A program made the position numbers and the translations under genes. From the NCBI GenBank assembly GCA_021737205.1, contig JAIPEK010000122.1, positions 1 through 6,885 on the forward strand: DNA of 6,885 bases, in the 5' to 3' direction. Under the pieces are notes generated by a model. It made no database searches. It was not told the origin of the DNA and saw only the letters and a list, made by a program, of their open reading frames with translations. Positions 1 to 6,668 of this stretch are shown here, piece by piece (the first letter of the stretch is position 1; each line of letters opens with the position of its first letter). The stretch comes from Desulfarculaceae bacterium. Lineage in GTDB: Bacteria; Desulfobacterota; Desulfobacteria; Desulfobacterales; Desulfobacteraceae.

Positions 1-1118
1 GACTCAATGCGGATGTGGAGGTGGGCTCCTTTCTGAGCGGCGGGATCGATTCCTCTGCTGTGGCCTCTCTTGCGGCGGACCGGAAAAAGGATATCAACCT
101 GTTTACCATATTTTTCAAAGAAGAGGGGTACAACGAACTTCCGCAGGTTGAACAGTTTATTCACGCCCACAAGGACCGGTTCGGGGGTGCGAAACTGAAT
201 ACGGCGCTTTGCTCGAGCGAGCTGTTGGAAAAGCTGCCGTCCATTATCCGGTCAGTTGAAGAACCGGTTTCCCTGGGTACATTACTGCCCACCGACCAGG
301 TGTGCAGGCTTGCAGGGGAAAAGCTCAAGGTGGTCGTGACAGGGGAGGGGGCGGATGAAATTTTCGGGGGATACCGCAAATTCCTGCTTGAATCGGCCGC
401 AGCTTCGTATCACAGTGTTTCCGCTCAAAGGCAAAAAGAGCTCAGACAGATATACCCGGAGCTTGAAAGGTACCTTGCCGTCCGGGACAAAGATCCGTTC
501 AGACGATTCATACAAAGTGAGATGTTGTTTGAGCGTTCGGAACTTGCGAGACTGATCGGCAAAGATCCCGGGGATAGTGTTTTCCCGCAGGATGCCCGGC
601 CGTCTCTCTCCGGCAGTGAACATCCGCTGAATACGGCCCTTGCACTGGAGTCCAGATCAAGGCTGCCCGATTACGTGATCCTGAGGCTGGATAAACTCTC
701 CATGCGTCACTCACTGGAAACCCGTACCCCGTTTCTCGATTTTCGTCTGGCGGAATTCGCAGCCACGCTGCCCCCGGAATTCAAGGCGAATATTGAAAAG
801 GGTATTGAGAAATATTTGCTCGGGTATGCACTGGGCAAATACAACATACTCGACCGGAGCACGGCCGGCAGAAGGAAACTACCGTTTACGATTCCCCTTG
901 CCCACTGGCTGTCGGATCCGTCGAGTCTTCCAGAACCCCTCCGGGAAGTTCTGTCCGGCAGTATGATCAAAGAGCAGGGGATATTGAATCCGGATATGCT
1001 TGCCCATGATCTGAAACACGTTTCGATTTCCCGAACCGACCCCAATACCCTGGTCTCTGCAGCAGACCGGGTGTTTGCCGTAATGATTTTCACATTATGG
1101 TACAATCAATTTTTTTAA
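1..1118 (+). CDS. asnB: Asparagine synthase (glutamine-hydrolysing)-type amidotransferase, 5'-truncated
   Basis: This is the C-terminal synthetase domain of an AsnB-family enzyme, which uses ATP to activate a carboxylate (aspartate in true AsnB) and amidates it with ammonia from glutamine. The reading frame is already open at base 3, so the GTG at 15 is internal and not a start. The PP-loop SGGIDSS lies at 36-56, the GEGADEIFGGY motif of the synthetase site at 342-374, and the family signature LRLDKLSMRHSLETRTPFLD near 680-740. The N-terminal class II glutaminase domain, with its Cys2 nucleophile, should lie off the left edge, because about 372 codons are present where the family usually has 550-650. 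The stop is TAA at 1116-1118. The next gene starts one base later, so the two are probably translationally coupled. The family assignment is firm. That aspartate is the real substrate is only inferred, since relatives amidate other acids and peptides. Confidence 0.93.
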   Translation, partial: LNADVEVGSFLSGGIDSSAVASLAADRKKDINLFTIFFKEEGYNELPQVEQFIHAHKDRFGGAKLNTALCSSELLEKLPSIIRSVEEPVSLGTLLPTDQVCRLAGEKLKVVVTGEGADEIFGGYRKFLLESAAASYHSVSAQRQKELRQIYPELERYLAVRDKDPFRRFIQSEMLFERSELARLIGKDPGDSVFPQDARPSLSGSEHPLNTALALESRSRLPDYVILRLDKLSMRHSLETRTPFLDFRLAEFAATLPPEFKANIEKGIEKYLLGYALGKYNILDRSTAGRRKLPFTIPLAHWLSDPSSLPEPLREVLSGSMIKEQGILNPDMLAHDLKHVSISRTDPNTLVSAADRVFAVMIFTLWYNQFF

Positions 1119-1119
1119 C

Positions 1120-2061
1120 ATGGAAACTGCAATCATGCCTGAAAATGAAAAACCTGAATTTCTTGTGGAAAAATTTACCTCTCTTTTGATGAATTTTATT
1201 GAAAAGCGGATGCAGCAGGAAAAGCGGACGTTCGGTTTTGAATACGAGTTTATGCCGGAGCGGATTCTCGATCTTGCGGACATGGAGGATCTGTACGCCT
1301 TTTTGAAGGATCAGGGTTTTGATCTGAAAGATGGTGTCTTTGAGGACAACGGAGGCATGATCATCACCTTTGAACCCGGCGGGCAGATTGAATACCACAG
1401 CGTACCTCTGCTCAAGGAGGATCATAAGGCCTTTTCTCAGTCCCTTGAGGTGATCCGGTCAATCAACAAAAGCATTGAAAAGCATCTTGATATCCGGTAT
1501 ATCCCCACCGCCTATATTCCGGGAAGGGAGGATGCGCCGTTGTGCCTTCAGTCCGAACGATACGTCAATCTCCACAACCGCCTGGGCCACAGCGGCGAAA
1601 GGGGCAGGGAGATGATGAAAGGGACCGCATCCATACATCTTCACGTGGTGATCCGGTACATGGAGGAGATTGTGCCCCTGTTTCTGCGGCTTAAAGAACT
1701 GGTGTTTTCCGATCAGTTCGGTATGTCGCCTCAGCGCAGAAGTATATGGGATCAGACCGACGCATGCCGGTGCGGCCTGCCGTTCGGCCGTATAGAGAAA
1801 ACAGACAAGCCGGACCGGGTCATAAGAGAGTTTGTCACTGCAGCGGTTCATGCGGATGTGCTGGGAGAGGAGAGGCCTTTTTATCAAATCCGGGATCAAA
1901 GTTTCGACAACTTTCTCTTCCATTTTACAACGATTTTTACCGATATCCGGCTGAACGCCAAAGGGCCCACGCTGGAGCTCAGGACACCGGACTGTGTCCC
2001 GTTTGAACGCTTCGAGACCATGTGGTATGATTTTACGAGTCGGATGAGAGACGTTTCATAA
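1120..2061 (+). CDS. Plant-type glutamate-cysteine ligase (GCS2)-family carboxylate-amine ligase, compact
   Basis: The 313-residue protein resembles the GCS2 / plant-type GshA and EgtA fold, enzymes that join glutamate to an amine through an ATP-made acyl phosphate. Visible motifs in family order are GFEYEFM (39-45), FEPGGQIEYHSVP (84-96; the family has EPGGQxELSGAP), MMKGTASIHLHV (165-176; compare the family's MMxxTxTxQVNLD), IWDQTDACRCGLPFG (209-223; compare IWxxTDPDRTGxLPF) and LELRTPDCVP (285-294; compare LExRxxD). It is shorter than usual members (about 400-500 residues), and several substrate-proximal motifs differ, so the substrate may not be cysteine. The ATG at 1120 follows the upstream stop by one base and has no clear Shine-Dalgarno; the in-frame ATG at 1135 is an alternative start. 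No signal peptide is visible, so it is cytoplasmic. Family membership is fairly sure, the specific reaction is not. Confidence 0.78.
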   Translation: METAIMPENEKPEFLVEKFTSLLMNFIEKRMQQEKRTFGFEYEFMPERILDLADMEDLYAFLKDQGFDLKDGVFEDNGGMIITFEPGGQIEYHSVPLLKEDHKAFSQSLEVIRSINKSIEKHLDIRYIPTAYIPGREDAPLCLQSERYVNLHNRLGHSGERGREMMKGTASIHLHVVIRYMEEIVPLFLRLKELVFSDQFGMSPQRRSIWDQTDACRCGLPFGRIEKTDKPDRVIREFVTAAVHADVLGEERPFYQIRDQSFDNFLFHFTTIFTDIRLNAKGPTLELRTPDCVPFERFETMWYDFTSRMRDVS

Positions 2062-2084
2062 ACTTGGTATTTATAAAGGTGCCT

Positions 2085-2227
2085 GTTCACGGTTTACAGT
2101 TATCGGTTCACGGCCTAAAAAACAGAGATTAGATTAATTCAAGAATTAAAGTCAATATCTAAAATGCTTCAATCGTTGCATAGTTCATTGAAAAAACTGT
2201 GAACTGTGAACCGACAACCGTAAACCG
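2085..2227. repeat. Opposed heptamer repeats forming a long imperfect inverted repeat
   Basis: The spacer between the GCS2-like gene and grxC holds four heptamers of type GTTCACG (2085-2112) and four of the opposite-strand type TGAACCG (2200-2227). Bases 2089-2113 pair with 2204-2228 at 22 of 25 positions, leaving a 90-base AT-rich loop. There is no T-tract after the right arm, so it is not a standard intrinsic terminator. Dispersed heptamer repeats are known in other bacteria, for example the STRR repeats of cyanobacteria; their role here is unknown. Confidence 0.75.
2134..2149. repeat. Short AT-rich palindrome inside the spacer loop
   Basis: TTAATTC and GAATTAA form a perfect 7-bp inverted repeat separated by two bases. 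It sits in the loop of the larger inverted repeat, upstream of grxC. It could be an operator or a small hairpin, but in AT-rich DNA it may be chance. Confidence 0.3.
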
Positions 2228-2255
2228 TTACTATAAAAATCCAAAAGGAGTCAAC

Positions 2256-2510
2256 ATGGACAATATTACAGTATACGCAACCGCAGCCTGCCCGTTTTGC
2301 ATGCGGGCCAAAGAGCTTCTGGAAAAAAAGGGGGCGGCCTTTACCACCATCCGGGTGGACACAAATCCCGAATACATCGATGAGATGGTGAAAAACAGCG
2401 GGGGCATGACCACGGTGCCGCAGATTTTCATCGGCGACTTTCATGTGGGCGGATTCGATGAACTCAAGGCGCTTGATGACAAAGGAGAGCTGGATCCTTT
2501 GTTGAGCTGA
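2256..2510 (+). CDS. grxC: Glutaredoxin 3 (GrxC-type)
   Basis: This is a small cytoplasmic thiol-disulfide oxidoreductase of 84 residues, normal for GrxC. It would reduce disulfides or glutathionylated proteins using glutathione or a related thiol. The dithiol active site CPFC is at residues 12-15, following a thioredoxin-fold first strand (ITVYAT). The cis-proline loop TVPQIFI and the GG-F-DEL segment that contacts the thiol substrate follow in the usual order. The ATG at 2256 is chosen because AAAAGGAG (2243-2250) sits five bases upstream and the protein then begins exactly at the fold; the frame is open further upstream, but that stretch translates the heptamer repeats. The gene lies 194 bases after the GCS2-like gene on the same strand and converges with xerD. 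Pairing with a gamma-glutamyl-ligase-like gene hints at thiol metabolism but does not prove it. Confidence 0.95.
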   Translation: MDNITVYATAACPFCMRAKELLEKKGAAFTTIRVDTNPEYIDEMVKNSGGMTTVPQIFIGDFHVGGFDELKALDDKGELDPLLS

Positions 2511-2534
2511 AACAATCTATGGCTGTCGATTCAG

Positions 2535-2557
2535 GGCCATGGCGGAAGTCCATTGCC
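2535..2557. terminator. Possible weak hairpin between convergent grxC and xerD
   Basis: GGCCATGG (2535-2542) can pair with CCATTGCC (2550-2557) with one mismatch and a 7-base loop, in the 63-base gap between the two convergent stop codons. No run of T follows on either strand, so intrinsic termination is doubtful; position is the main argument. Confidence 0.25.
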
Positions 2558-2573
2558 AAGTGAACAGGTCTAC

Positions 2574-3461
2574 TTATCCCCTCGGGTGAAACTTTCTGTG
2601 CATTTCAACAAGGTAATCTTTTGAAATGTGGGTGTAAATCTGGGTGGTGGAAATATCCGAGTGGCCCAGCATGGTCTGGACGGATCGTAAGTCCGCGCCG
2701 CCTTCCAGAAGGTGGGTGGCAAAAGAGTGGCGGAAGGTATGCGGGGTTACGTTTTTTGATATTCCGGCCGAGGCCGCGGTTTTTTTTACCATTTTCCAGA
2801 ATCCCTGCCGGGTCATGGGTTTGCCGGCCCTTGCAATGAAAAGATAAGGGCTGGAGATTCCTTTTAAAAGTCGGTGCCGGCCCTGTTTCAGCCAGTGCTC
2901 CGTGCGGTCCCGGGCGTGGGATCCCAACGGGACGATCCGTTCTTTTGCCCCTTTGCCGAAAATACGAACAAACCCGGCTGTCAGGTCGATATTCTCCATT
3001 TTCATTGAAACAAGTTCAGATACCCGCAACCCGGCACCGTAAATGATTTCCAGCATGGCAAGGTTGCGCACTCCCTGCCACGTAGCGGTGTCCACCGCAT
3101 GGAGAAGGGTTTCGACTTCCCCGACGGTCAGGATTTCCGGCAGAGCGAGCCCGGTTTTGGGGATCTCGATGGATTTGACCGGATCGGCCGCGATATGCTT
3201 TTCCCTGAGGAGGAATTTGTAAAACCCCCTCAGGGTCACCAGATGTCTTGCGATGGACCTGGAGGAAAGTCCCCGTTTCTGAAGGTGCACAAGCCAGTTG
3301 AGAATGGCGGCCGTATCCGCCCGGTCCATCCTTTCGATTTTTTTGTCCGAAAGAAACGCCATGTATTCGGAAAGATCAGTGGCGTACGCCTCTATGCTGC
3401 CCCTTGAAAGTCCCTTTTCAATAAGGAGAAAATCGAGGTACTGCTGGACGATCGAATCCAT
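2574..3461 (-). CDS. xerD: Site-specific tyrosine recombinase XerD
   Basis: The 295-residue length is normal for XerC/XerD recombinases, which resolve chromosome dimers at dif. The N-terminal SAM-like core-binding domain covers about residues 1-90 and the catalytic domain about 105-290. All catalytic residues are present: Arg146 in GLRVSEL, Lys170 in GKGAKER, His241 and Arg244 in HTFRHSFATH, His267 in LGHSD and the nucleophile Tyr276 in TTQIYTH. The overall pattern favours XerD over XerC or a phage integrase, and there is no adjacent att site or phage gene. The ATG at 3461 begins 18 bases after the stop of the upstream peptidase gene, with a modest AGGG nine bases before it, so it is probably the second gene of that operon. 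Linkage to a peptidase has no obvious functional meaning. Confidence 0.93.
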   Translation of the reverse strand: MDSIVQQYLDFLLIEKGLSRGSIEAYATDLSEYMAFLSDKKIERMDRADTAAILNWLVHLQKRGLSSRSIARHLVTLRGFYKFLLREKHIAADPVKSIEIPKTGLALPEILTVGEVETLLHAVDTATWQGVRNLAMLEIIYGAGLRVSELVSMKMENIDLTAGFVRIFGKGAKERIVPLGSHARDRTEHWLKQGRHRLLKGISSPYLFIARAGKPMTRQGFWKMVKKTAASAGISKNVTPHTFRHSFATHLLEGGADLRSVQTMLGHSDISTTQIYTHISKDYLVEMHRKFHPRG

Positions 3462-3479
3462 CTCATCCGGCCCTTTTTG

Positions 3480-4598
3480 TCATTGAATCAGGTAATTGCC
3501 GTATCCGGTTTCATTGAGCACTTCGGCCCCGTCTTCGGTGACAAGGATCATGTTCTCCAGCCGGATGCCTCCCCATTCCGGGATATAAATGCCCGGTTCC
3601 ACGGTGACCACCATACCGGTTTCAAGTATCGTTTCATCAAGCCGGGAAAGCCGGGGCGCTTCATGAATGGCGATACCGACCCCGTGGCCGAGGCTGTGCC
3701 CGAATTTTCCCTCAAATTTTGTGGAGTCGATATACTCCCGGGCCACCGCGTCCACATCACTGGCCTTTATGCCGGGTCTTATGGCCTCGACCGCCTTTTT
3801 TTGCGCTTCAAACACAGTATGAAAGACGTCTTCGAACCGAGGTTCCGTATGCCCCATGATCAGTGTCCGGGTGGTATCGCTGCAATAGCCGTCCACCTTT
3901 GCCCCGAAGTCGAACAGGAGAGGCTCTCCGGGTTCAAATGTCTTCTCTCCCGGTATGGCGTGGGGAAGGGCGCTTTGGGAGCCGGACGCGGCGATCACAT
4001 CAAATGAAAGGGATTGGGCCCCGTTTTCCCGCATCAGTTTTTCAAGGGTCCAGGCGGCCTGTTTTTCGGTCTGCCCCTCCTGGATGGTCTCTCTGAATTG
4101 AAGAAAAGAAGTCTCTGCTATTTTCAGGGCTTTTCGGATCAATGCAACTTCCGTATCATCCTTGCGGAGCCGCAGATCCTTGAAAAGGCCGTTGCAGGGG
4201 AGAAGTTCAACGCCGGAATCTCTTTGTTGAAGTTCACGGGTGATTTCGTTGAAATTTTTTACAGTCATCCTTGCATCTTCCACCCCCACTTTACGGGCGC
4301 CGACCGATTCAAGAATGCCGGGCAGCTCTTGTGACAGACGTTTCTTATAGCAGACCACCGAATAAAGGGGCGCCTCCTGTTCCGCCTGCCGGTCGAACCG
4401 CGGGTCACAGGCGAGTATCAGTTCATCCGAGGTGACGACCAGGATGCCGGCGGATTCGTCATAACTTCCGTCTTTGCCGGTATAACCGCTCAAATACTCT
4501 CTGTTCTCATCCGAACATATCATTACCGTATCCACCTGCGATTCCGCCATTTTTTTTCTCAGCCGTTCGATCCTGTCTTCGAGTATATTTTTGCTCAC
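3480..4598 (-). CDS. pepP: Xaa-Pro aminopeptidase / prolidase-type M24 metallopeptidase
   Basis: This 372-residue cytoplasmic enzyme would remove N-terminal residues ahead of proline or split Xaa-Pro dipeptides, using two metal ions. The N-terminal creatinase-like domain spans about 1-140 and the pita-bread catalytic domain about 150-365. The five metal ligands are Asp230 (LLFDFG), Asp241 (CSDTTRT), His305 (GHGVG), Glu334 (TVEPGIY) and Glu348 (RLENM). His213 (LPHA) and His312 (IHE) are the usual substrate-site histidines. The start is GTG at 4598, supported by AAAGGAG six bases upstream and by the alignment of the N-terminus with the family. The length fits the short PepQ/YpdF-like bacterial group as much as classic E. 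coli PepP (about 440), so the symbol is approximate. It probably leads an operon with xerD, 18 bases downstream. Confidence 0.92.
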   Translation of the reverse strand: MSKNILEDRIERLRKKMAESQVDTVMICSDENREYLSGYTGKDGSYDESAGILVVTSDELILACDPRFDRQAEQEAPLYSVVCYKKRLSQELPGILESVGARKVGVEDARMTVKNFNEITRELQQRDSGVELLPCNGLFKDLRLRKDDTEVALIRKALKIAETSFLQFRETIQEGQTEKQAAWTLEKLMRENGAQSLSFDVIAASGSQSALPHAIPGEKTFEPGEPLLFDFGAKVDGYCSDTTRTLIMGHTEPRFEDVFHTVFEAQKKAVEAIRPGIKASDVDAVAREYIDSTKFEGKFGHSLGHGVGIAIHEAPRLSRLDETILETGMVVTVEPGIYIPEWGGIRLENMILVTEDGAEVLNETGYGNYLIQ

Positions 4599-4630
4599 TT
4601 TGTTCTCCTTTGTATGTTTATATGAAAGCA

Positions 4631-4664
4631 GTTAGGTTTTAGCTAACACCTAACACCTAACACC
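4631..4664. repeat. TAACACC heptamers with near-perfect palindrome
   Basis: Three exact tandem copies of TAACACC occupy 4644-4664. The first half of this run pairs with the preceding GTTAGG-type sequence: 4631-4642 and 4643-4654 form a 24-base palindrome with a single mismatched pair. It lies in the 90-base gap between the acidic FGE-like gene and the GTG start of the peptidase gene, just upstream of the latter's Shine-Dalgarno. No T-tract follows, so a plain terminator is not supported. The heptamer period matches the repeats near grxC, but the sequence is different. Confidence 0.75.
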
Positions 4665-4688
4665 TTATTACTCAGATCATGTATGTTA

Positions 4689-6542
4689 TCATAAAAACAG
4701 CTCTGAAAGGCATCGGAAACCTATGGTGTTGGAAGTAAACCCGGGTCGGAAAAGCGCTCTTGAACTTATGGTAATGTCTTTCGTGCTGTTCCAGGCCCCT
4801 CCCTTTGCCACGCAGAAGTTGCGTACCGCCCCGTTACCGAGACCCATCTCCTGCATGTCCGATGTCCATTCCATTGTGTTGCCCAAAAGGTCGCATATTC
4901 TGAATTCATTGGCATACGAGTCATAATGATCCACTTCCGTGGTGCCGCCGAACCCGGATTGTTCCGTATTGCAGGCATCATCGAGCCATTTGTTTCCCCA
5001 GGGATACCGGTATCCCATATCCGTCCGGGCAGCGGACTCCCATTCGGCTTCCGTGGGAATCCGTCGGCCGATCCAGGAAGAAAACGCAACAGCATCCTCG
5101 ACACTGACCTGAACGACCGGATGATGGCGTCTTTGGTGAAGAGAGGACTCAGGTCCTTCGGGCTGGTACCAGAAGGCCCCTTTCACTTCCTGCGATCCCG
5201 CGCTTTTCTTCCATACTGACGAACCGGCGTTCCGTTGAAACCGGCTTTCAAAAACGGTGCCGTATCCAAATTTTTCCGCTGTTGTTACATATCCGGTCTG
5301 TTCAACGAAGATTTCAAAAAGAGAATTGGTGACCGGATACCGTGCCATATACACTTCAGGCATTTCAAACTGCTGAAGTTCGAGGTTTGATTTGAGATCT
5401 TTCCGGGTGCCGATGGTATAGGTTCCTTCGGGGACGATGACGTAGGCGTTGTATCCTTTTTCCATCTCTGCCAGAAAATCGTCAAAATTGTCGGCAAGCT
5501 CTTTCAGGCGCCTGTGTTCCTCCACCGCCTTGAGCTCGTCTTCGTCAAGTTCATCCACCTCGTCGAGATCTTCATCCTCGTCGAGTTCGATTTCTTCGGT
5601 GTCCTCATCAATTTCATCGACTTCCTCGAGCTCTTCGTCCTCATCTGCTTCCTCGACTTCAGTGTCCTCGTCCACCTCTTCGACGTCTTCGGTGTCCGAC
5701 TCCTCTTCGGTTTCAGTGTCGTCTACTTCCTCGAGATCTTCATCCTCGTCGAGCTCGATTTCTTCAGTGTCCTCATCAATTTCATCGACTTCCTCGAGTT
5801 CTTCGTCCTCATCTGCTTCCTCGACTTCAGTGTCCTCGTCCACCTCTTCGACCTCTTCGGTGTCCGACTCCTCTTCGGTTTCAGTGTCGTCTACCTCCTC
5901 AAGTTCCTCGTCCTCGTCGAGTTCGATTTCTTCTGCATCTTCTTCGACTTCTTCTTGATCATCCACCGCTTCGGTTTGATCTGGGGAGCCCGCGCCTTCC
6001 GTATCTGAGAAGAAGTCGTTTGCAGCCTTATTGATAAGCTGCTTGAGCTGAGAGAGTAAATCTTCAGGTGCATCATCCCCCTGTTCAAGTTCCCACTTAT
6101 CGATAAATTCGTTGAGTGCGCTGAGAATATCCGTTACCTGATCGATATCCATTTCCCTGGAGGTCAGTGCACTGCTGAAAGAACTCAAAAGGCTGTTTTT
6201 GGCCTCTTCCGTCATATCGAATATATTGGCGTCGGTGATGGTGATGTTTTCGGAGTTGCCCCCCTGTTCGGCCAGTTTTTTCAAATCTTTCTGAATGGAA
6301 GAGCGGACACTGAAAAAGTTTCTCCGTTTGGCCCGGATTTTTGAGGTTTCTGAATCATCAAGGTCCCATATTTGCTTGATCAACTCATCCGTATCGATCG
6401 ATGAAAGAGAGCCGATGGATTCTTCAGAGGTGTAATAGGATTTGATGGCCCATACCGCTTTGTGCTTGACTGAACCCGGTCTGTAGCCGAGGCTGTTTGC
6501 CGCCTCTTCAATGCCCTGCATGGAGATGGAAAGTTTTGCCAA
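4689..6542 (-). CDS. Acidic-linker protein with C-terminal FGE-sulfatase/SUMF1-fold domain, catalytic cysteines missing
   Basis: The 617-residue protein has three parts. Residues 1-180 are mostly helical-looking and I do not recognise them. Residues about 191-340 are an extremely acidic low-complexity linker containing a duplicated 56-residue unit. Residues about 367-611 form a formylglycine-generating-enzyme-like domain, shown by YVIVPEGTYTIG, FVEQTGYVTTAEKFG, HPVVQVSVEDAVAF, RRIPTEAEWESAAR, YPWGNKW, LLGNTMEWTSD, KGGAWNS and GFRC. Active FGE has a copper-binding Cys pair after the GGS motif; here those positions are Ser586 and Thr591, so it is unlikely to convert sulfatase cysteines. It may bind a ligand or protein, as other members of this fold do. 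No signal peptide or membrane segment is visible. The start is TTG at 6542 with AGGGA four bases upstream and an in-frame stop at 6555-6557; the ATG at 6521 is the alternative and lacks a Shine-Dalgarno. It is divergent from a ParA-type gene. Confidence 0.85.
   Translation of the reverse strand: MAKLSISMQGIEEAANSLGYRPGSVKHKAVWAIKSYYTSEESIGSLSSIDTDELIKQIWDLDDSETSKIRAKRRNFFSVRSSIQKDLKKLAEQGGNSENITITDANIFDMTEEAKNSLLSSFSSALTSREMDIDQVTDILSALNEFIDKWELEQGDDAPEDLLSQLKQLINKAANDFFSDTEGAGSPDQTEAVDDQEEVEEDAEEIELDEDEELEEVDDTETEEESDTEEVEEVDEDTEVEEADEDEELEEVDEIDEDTEEIELDEDEDLEEVDDTETEEESDTEDVEEVDEDTEVEEADEDEELEEVDEIDEDTEEIELDEDEDLDEVDELDEDELKAVEEHRRLKELADNFDDFLAEMEKGYNAYVIVPEGTYTIGTRKDLKSNLELQQFEMPEVYMARYPVTNSLFEIFVEQTGYVTTAEKFGYGTVFESRFQRNAGSSVWKKSAGSQEVKGAFWYQPEGPESSLHQRRHHPVVQVSVEDAVAFSSWIGRRIPTEAEWESAARTDMGYRYPWGNKWLDDACNTEQSGFGGTTEVDHYDSYANEFRICDLLGNTMEWTSDMQEMGLGNGAVRNFCVAKGGAWNSTKDITISSRALFRPGFTSNTIGFRCLSELFL
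5556..5933 (-). repeat. 168-bp tandem duplication coding the acidic linker
   Basis: Two adjacent 168-bp units, 5766-5933 (residues 204-259) and 5598-5765 (residues 260-315), differ at about nine bases by my count, roughly 95% identity. A 42-bp partial third unit (5556-5597, residues 316-329) follows. Each unit encodes 56 residues, of which 39 are Asp or Glu and none is basic. Because 168 is a multiple of three, gain or loss of units keeps the frame. Most differences cluster in the last 40 bases of the units, suggesting a recent duplication or gene conversion. Confidence 0.92.
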
Positions 6543-6668
6543 AAGTTCCCTTTTTCAATGTGGTTTTATGGTTGCGCCCATTATGATATATAAGATGAAT
6601 AAATGCAATCTCCGCTTTTATGGAACGGGTGATTGAAAAATATATAAATTATGGTATGTATATAGAAT
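6543..6668. other. Divergent intergenic region between the FGE-like gene and the ParA-type gene
   Basis: These 126 bases are AT-rich and must hold the promoters of both outward-facing genes if each has its own. A plausible promoter for the leftward gene is listed separately. For the rightward gene TATAAA at 6643-6648 is a possible -10 element, but no good -35 element stands upstream of it. No clear operator-like palindrome or iteron set is visible. Confidence 0.5.
6580..6608 (-). promoter_or_regulatory. Candidate sigma-70 promoter for the FGE-like gene
   Basis: On the minus strand TTGCAT (6603-6608) and CATAAT (6580-6585) are separated by exactly 17 bases. The -10 matches TATAAT at five of six positions, and the -35 matches TTGACA at three of six. 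Transcription would begin near 6573, giving a leader of about 30 bases that includes the AGGGA ribosome-binding site before the TTG start. AT-richness makes chance matches easy. Confidence 0.4.

Noticed and set aside
2199..2255. Upstream-extended start for grxC, adding 19 residues.
   Set aside because: The extension translates the heptamer repeats, and a strong Shine-Dalgarno sits five bases before the ATG at 2256, where the glutaredoxin fold begins.
2574..3461. The tyrosine recombinase as an integrase marking a mobile element.
   Set aside because: Length and motifs are those of housekeeping XerD, it sits in an apparent operon with a peptidase, and no tRNA, att-like repeats or phage genes are visible.
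3477..4007. Plus-strand open frame of 176 codons inside the peptidase gene.
   Set aside because: It lies antisense to a gene with all M24 metal ligands and has no recognisable domain.
5449..5958. Long + strand open frame encoding an almost pure serine protein (169 residues).
   Set aside because: It is the antisense reading of GAG/GAA/GAC codons in the acidic repeat; there is no ribosome site, and the composition is fully explained by the real gene on the other strand.
5514..6008. Second + strand open frame over the repeat, giving a Phe/Leu/Val-rich protein that looks membrane-spanning.
   Set aside because: Same cause: another antisense frame of the acidic codons. The apparent hydrophobic segments repeat with the 168-bp unit and have no start signal.
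6621..6636. Possible sigma-54 promoter before the ParA-type gene (TGGAACG then TTGA).
   Set aside because: The spacing between the two elements is one base too long and the essential GC of the -12 element is missing.
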